DNA from: CAJWLW01 sp963580095
GTDB taxonomy: Bacteria; Verrucomicrobiota; Lentisphaeria; JABSQK01; CAJWLW01
NCBI GenBank assembly: GCA_963580095.1
Contig: CAUZJQ010000156.1
Location: 1-9,798, forward strand
DNA: 9,798 nt
Reading direction: 5' to 3'
In this document: positions 6,886-9,798 of the stretch, one piece after another
How the letters are laid out: the number at the start of each line of letters is the position of its first letter
How positions within the stretch are numbered: position 1 is the stretch's first letter
Notes under the pieces: model-generated
The model's database searches: none
Told to the model about the DNA's origin: nothing
The model's input: the letters and a program-made list of their open reading frames with translations, nothing else
Translations under genes and position numbers: made by a program

Positions 6886-8319
6886 ATGGCTAACGACTTC
6901 AAGGAATTCACCGTCCGCTCTGTCCGCCGACTGACCGACGATGCCAATCACAATGCGTTCACGGGTACCGTGTGGTTTCAGGATGCGCTCTACGTCACCC
7001 ATCGGCAGGGTGATCGCCACATCGACCAGCAGGGGCGCGTGATCGTGTTGCGCAGCCGTGACGAGGGGGTCACCTTCGACAGGGTGGCGGTTCTGCGCGG
7101 TGAATTCGACACCCGCGACCCTCACCTCTATACCGATGGCAACCGTTTGTACGTCTCCGCTATAGAGGACAGCCCGGGCTGGCAAGTCTATTCTGGCGTA
7201 GCGTGGAGCGACGATGGCCTGCACTGGACAGGTTGGAACCGTATCGAGGGCGCCGATGACTACGTCATGTGGCGACCGCAAGTCTTTGACGGCCGTTTTT
7301 ACTGTGCAGGGTTCCGTTTTCATGGCATAATCGAGACGCCTGGGAAACCCAACTTCGAGACGGAAGAAACAGACGTTGCCTGGTTCGAAAGCGCCGATAG
7401 CCTGCACTGGGAGAAGCAGTGCATCATCCATGAAGGCGAAGACTTGCCAAACGAATCGTACTTCGATTTTTACCCGGACGGATCGATTGCCATGATCATG
7501 CGCCGGGGCCTTGAATCTCGCAAGCCGCTGCTGTTGCGCTCGGTGCCGCCTTACGAGAACTGGGACAAGGTCGAGCTGGACGTTGCACTGCATGGTCCGG
7601 CGCTGTGGCTGGTCGGCGAGGACATCTGGATTTCCGGCCGCTGGTACCTGAGCCCGCACGTTACACATCTGGCTCTTTTTAAGATCGTCGACAATGCGCC
7701 GCAACTTCAGCTCGTTTTGCCTTCCGGGTACGGCGGTGAAATCGCTTACATGGGCGTGGCGCGGCACCCGCTTAATAAACGGCGGTTTCACCTGTCCTAT
7801 TATTCCTGTCACATGTCCCCTACCGATCCGGCTGTCTGCCAATGGGATCACCCGGATATCTACCTCGTGGATATCTCGTTCACCGCCGAGTACCTCAGTG
7901 AATGGGAGGTTTCGGATTTGATTGTCGACGGAACACATCAGAACACAACCGTGGAGCAGGCGACCGGATGGCGGCCATTGCAAGCGTATGGCGAGGAGAT
8001 GGTGCACCAGACATTTTTCTCGTACGGTTTCGTGGAGGCCACGCCAATCATCGACAAACGAGACGGCGTAATATTCTTCCGTAAAGATGTCGAGGTCGGC
8101 CCGATCGATGCGGGGCTGCTGCACTTGGGGTACGACGGGAATGTTGTCGTGCGCCTCAACGGTGAGATTGTCCATGAAGCGAGTGGCACCAACCCGGCGC
8201 ATTCGGACGAGGTAACGATCCCGGTGGCGTTTCGCCACGGCACCAATCACCTTGAGATCGCCATGGAAACCAATGGCGGCAAAGCCTGCGGGATTTTCGC
8301 GCGCTACGAGGCGACTTGA
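6886..8319 (+). CDS. Sialidase-like beta-propeller protein with C-terminal beta-sandwich domain
   Basis: The 477-residue product opens, without a signal peptide, into a sialidase-like propeller (about residues 10-335). An Asp-box motif is clear at 57-64 (SRDEGVTF), with related turns at 108-114 (SDDGLHW) and 169-175 (SADSLHW). Residues 390-477 form a separate beta-sandwich resembling the jelly-roll domains of beta-galactosidases and rhamnosidases: VIFFRKDVEVG, LGYDGNVVVRLNGEIVHE (414-431), then HGTNHLEIAM and GIFARYE. The Arg triad of true sialidases cannot be confirmed, so 'sialidase' describes the fold, not the substrate. An in-frame TAA just upstream fixes the start at 6886, although only a poor AAAG ribosome site is visible. 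The stop overlaps the next ATG (TGATG, 8317-8321), indicating translational coupling in an operon. A 486-residue open frame on the opposite strand is a composition shadow. Confidence 0.78.
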   Translation: MANDFKEFTVRSVRRLTDDANHNAFTGTVWFQDALYVTHRQGDRHIDQQGRVIVLRSRDEGVTFDRVAVLRGEFDTRDPHLYTDGNRLYVSAIEDSPGWQVYSGVAWSDDGLHWTGWNRIEGADDYVMWRPQVFDGRFYCAGFRFHGIIETPGKPNFETEETDVAWFESADSLHWEKQCIIHEGEDLPNESYFDFYPDGSIAMIMRRGLESRKPLLLRSVPPYENWDKVELDVALHGPALWLVGEDIWISGRWYLSPHVTHLALFKIVDNAPQLQLVLPSGYGGEIAYMGVARHPLNKRRFHLSYYSCHMSPTDPAVCQWDHPDIYLVDISFTAEYLSEWEVSDLIVDGTHQNTTVEQATGWRPLQAYGEEMVHQTFFSYGFVEATPIIDKRDGVIFFRKDVEVGPIDAGLLHLGYDGNVVVRLNGEIVHEASGTNPAHSDEVTIPVAFRHGTNHLEIAMETNGGKACGIFARYEAT

Positions 8320-9635
8320 TGGCAGAAGACAGCGCATTCACTGTTCGGCAAAAAAATCAGGGATGCCGCAGCGTCTGGTTCGGCCTGGTTATAGTCCTGG
8401 TGTTGTCCGGAATCGGAATGCCTGTGTGCGGACGACCGGCGGGCAGCCAGTGGCAGGTCGGCACCCCCATCGTCACGTATTACCAGGGGCCGGGTTGTGG
8501 GGCACCGCCGCGATTCGAATTGTTGGCAACGGCGGCCGGGAAGTTGGCAGACAGCGGCTTCAACCTGGTCTGGTGCCAGAGCGTTGCCGACCTCGATACG
8601 GCACACGCGCACGGACTGCGCGGGATGGTGCAGACGATCGACCCCACTCATATCGACGACCCGCAGCGCCGGGAAGGTCTCGCTGCCAACATCGATATGG
8701 TCAAGGATCACCCCGCGATGTACGCCTACTACATCGTCGACGAGCCGAGCGCCACCGAGTTTCCCGCGTTGGGCCGGCTGATAGCCTTCATTCGCGAGCG
8801 GGATCCCAAACACCTGGCCTACATCAACCTGTTCCCAACGTACGCCAGCGCTGGAGCACAGGGCACCTCCGGTGACAAGGTGACCGCTTACCGGGAATAC
8901 CTCCGCCGATTCATCGAGGAGGTGAAGCCCGACTTGATCAGCTACGACCACTATCACATGAGATTCACCGACCGGGCGTTCGACGGCAGTGGCTACTTCC
9001 TGAACCTGGCGCTGGTCCGCGAGGCGGCGCTGGAAGGAGGTCTGCCCTTCCTCAACGTCGTTCAGGCCTGCGCCAACGGCCCGGGCTGGCGCACGCCCAA
9101 CGGCGACGAGGGACGATATCTTGCTTTCACCACGCTGGCCTACGGCGGCCAGGGCATTGCGCAGTTCGTCTACAACGCCTGGGAGGGCGCCGAACATTGG
9201 GGCGGCGTCGAGAATCCGGATGGTACGCTGACACCGCTGGGCGAGGCGCTGCACCAGATCAACCCCGAGTTTGTTGCTGTCGGCGAAGTGCTGCAGCCGC
9301 TGACCTCCCTGGGCGCGTATCATCTGGGCGTCGTACCTTCGGGCGCATTGGGACTGCCGCCCGACGCGTCCTTCATCGTCGATCCCGTGGTCGCTCCGGA
9401 GGAGAAGAACGGCATCCTGCTGGGCTACTTCGGCACGGGGGGGACTCCCTCCCATGTGCTGGTCGTAAATCTGGACTACTCAAAGGCGGTAACCACGACC
9501 GTCGTCGGTCCGGGACCGATGGAGGTGTTTGACGCTGCGACTGGCGAGTGGCACCCGGCCTCGGACGGGGCGCGGGCGCAGATAAGGCCGATGCCCGGCG
9601 GCGGTAAACTCGTGCGCTTGCGTGGGGCCGAGTGA
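8319..9635 (+). CDS. Exported TIM-barrel glycosidase-like protein (clan GH-A / beta-galactosidase-like)
   Basis: The 438-residue product has a charged N-region and a hydrophobic core (about residues 19-36), so it is probably exported; the Cys at 37 lacks a proper lipobox. Residues 48-325 follow the strand pattern of a TIM-barrel glycoside hydrolase: GFNLVWCQ (80-87), HGLRGMVQTID (98-108), HPAMYAYYIVDEPS (131-144), AYINLFP (167-173), PDLISYDHYHM (204-214), LPFLNVVQA (242-250) and IAQFVYNAWEG (280-290). In clan GH-A the acid/base Glu sits after strand 4 in an N/D-E motif, fitting E142 of DEP. A nucleophile near the barrel end (E290 or E298) is only a guess. A small beta domain (about 330-438) follows. 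The ATG at 8319 is preferred over the TTG at 8316 and overlaps the upstream stop by one base, with GAGG seven bases before it. Exact family and substrate are unknown. Confidence 0.75.
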   Translation: MAEDSAFTVRQKNQGCRSVWFGLVIVLVLSGIGMPVCGRPAGSQWQVGTPIVTYYQGPGCGAPPRFELLATAAGKLADSGFNLVWCQSVADLDTAHAHGLRGMVQTIDPTHIDDPQRREGLAANIDMVKDHPAMYAYYIVDEPSATEFPALGRLIAFIRERDPKHLAYINLFPTYASAGAQGTSGDKVTAYREYLRRFIEEVKPDLISYDHYHMRFTDRAFDGSGYFLNLALVREAALEGGLPFLNVVQACANGPGWRTPNGDEGRYLAFTTLAYGGQGIAQFVYNAWEGAEHWGGVENPDGTLTPLGEALHQINPEFVAVGEVLQPLTSLGAYHLGVVPSGALGLPPDASFIVDPVVAPEEKNGILLGYFGTGGTPSHVLVVNLDYSKAVTTTVVGPGPMEVFDAATGEWHPASDGARAQIRPMPGGGKLVRLRGAE

Positions 9636-9798
9636 TCAGTCACGACTCAAGCTGGATCGGGATGGCGGATTGCTCTGGCGAGCGCGGTGCCCCGCTTTTT
9701 CGTCGTGAGTTCACGGTGAGCAGCGCCATTGCCTCGGCAACGCTGGAGATCAGCGGGCTGGGGTACTACGAGGCTTGGATCAACGGCCGTCGCGTTGG
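9632..9798 (+). CDS. N-terminal fragment of a GH78 alpha-L-rhamnosidase (3' truncated by window end)
   Basis: Starting at a GTG that overlaps the previous stop as GTGA (9632-9635), the frame stays open to the window edge and gives 55 residues. After a short N-terminus with SSWIG, the segment APLFRREFTVSSAIASATL (20-38) and ISGLGYYEAWINGRRVG (40-56, the last codon cut) match the beginning of bacterial alpha-L-rhamnosidases: an FRREF strand followed by the carbohydrate-binding sandwich with G-x-Y-E-x-x-x-N-G-x-x-V-G. Family knowledge gives hydrolysis of terminal alpha-L-rhamnose from oligosaccharides or glycosides; the catalytic (alpha/alpha)6 barrel lies beyond this window. There is no signal peptide, so it is probably cytoplasmic. 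The four-base overlap indicates translational coupling with the exported glycosidase-like protein. The same N-terminal sandwich occurs in a few other enzymes, so the rest of the gene is needed for certainty. Confidence 0.8.
   Translation, partial: MISHDSSWIGMADCSGERGAPLFRREFTVSSAIASATLEISGLGYYEAWINGRRV

Noticed and set aside
6877..8337. 486-residue open frame on the - strand opposite the sialidase-like gene
   Set aside because: It overlaps a + strand gene with clear Asp-box and beta-sandwich motifs over its whole length. Its translation is rich in Arg, His and Val with no domain pattern; it arises from GC-rich codon use.
8304..9455. 383-residue open frame on the - strand opposite the TIM-barrel gene
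   Set aside because: It is a mirror of a well-supported + strand gene, has no recognisable motif, and would conflict with the coupled operon.

Overview
The window comes from a GC-rich bacterium (high fifties percent GC by eye, not counted). It carries seven complete or nearly complete genes and two partial ones at the edges. Genes use strong Shine-Dalgarno sites in places (AGGAGG, AAGGAG) and bacterial -35/-10 boxes and intrinsic terminators are visible. The gene set is a TPR-fused sulfatase-like hydrolase, a collagen-like peptidase S74 protein, beta-propeller glycosidase-like proteins, a clan GH-A-like glycosidase and an alpha-L-rhamnosidase. This is typical of uncultured, polysaccharide-consuming lineages (PVC superphylum, Hydrogenedentota, Latescibacterota and similar), but no marker gene is present and the phylum cannot be fixed from this sequence.

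Layout. Bases 1-162 hold the unrecognised C-terminal end of a + strand gene. Bases 230-1132 encode an extended/atypical SDR (NAD-dependent epimerase/dehydratase-like). After a 213-base gap, 1346-3763 encodes a membrane-anchored alkaline-phosphatase-superfamily 'sulfatase' fused to TPR repeats, with Thr at the position where true sulfatases have formylglycine-forming Cys/Ser. A strong bidirectional terminator (3845-3891) separates it from a convergent - strand gene (3911-5227) for an exported protein with a collagen-like Gly-X-Y segment and a C-terminal S74 self-cleaving chaperone domain. That gene has a candidate promoter with an A/T-rich upstream element at 5397-5442.

The right half looks like a glycan-utilisation locus built around a divergent regulatory region (6480-6885). 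To the left, on the - strand, is a five-bladed propeller protein (5526-6479). To the right, on the + strand, is a tightly coupled operon: a sialidase-like propeller with a C-terminal beta-sandwich (6886-8319), a secreted TIM-barrel glycosidase-like protein (8319-9635, TGATG overlap) and the N-terminus of a GH78 alpha-L-rhamnosidase (9632 to the window end, GTGA overlap). A perfect TATAAT -10 box precedes the operon. The inferred theme is breakdown of a rhamnose-containing oligo- or polysaccharide; the substrate is not proven by the sequence.
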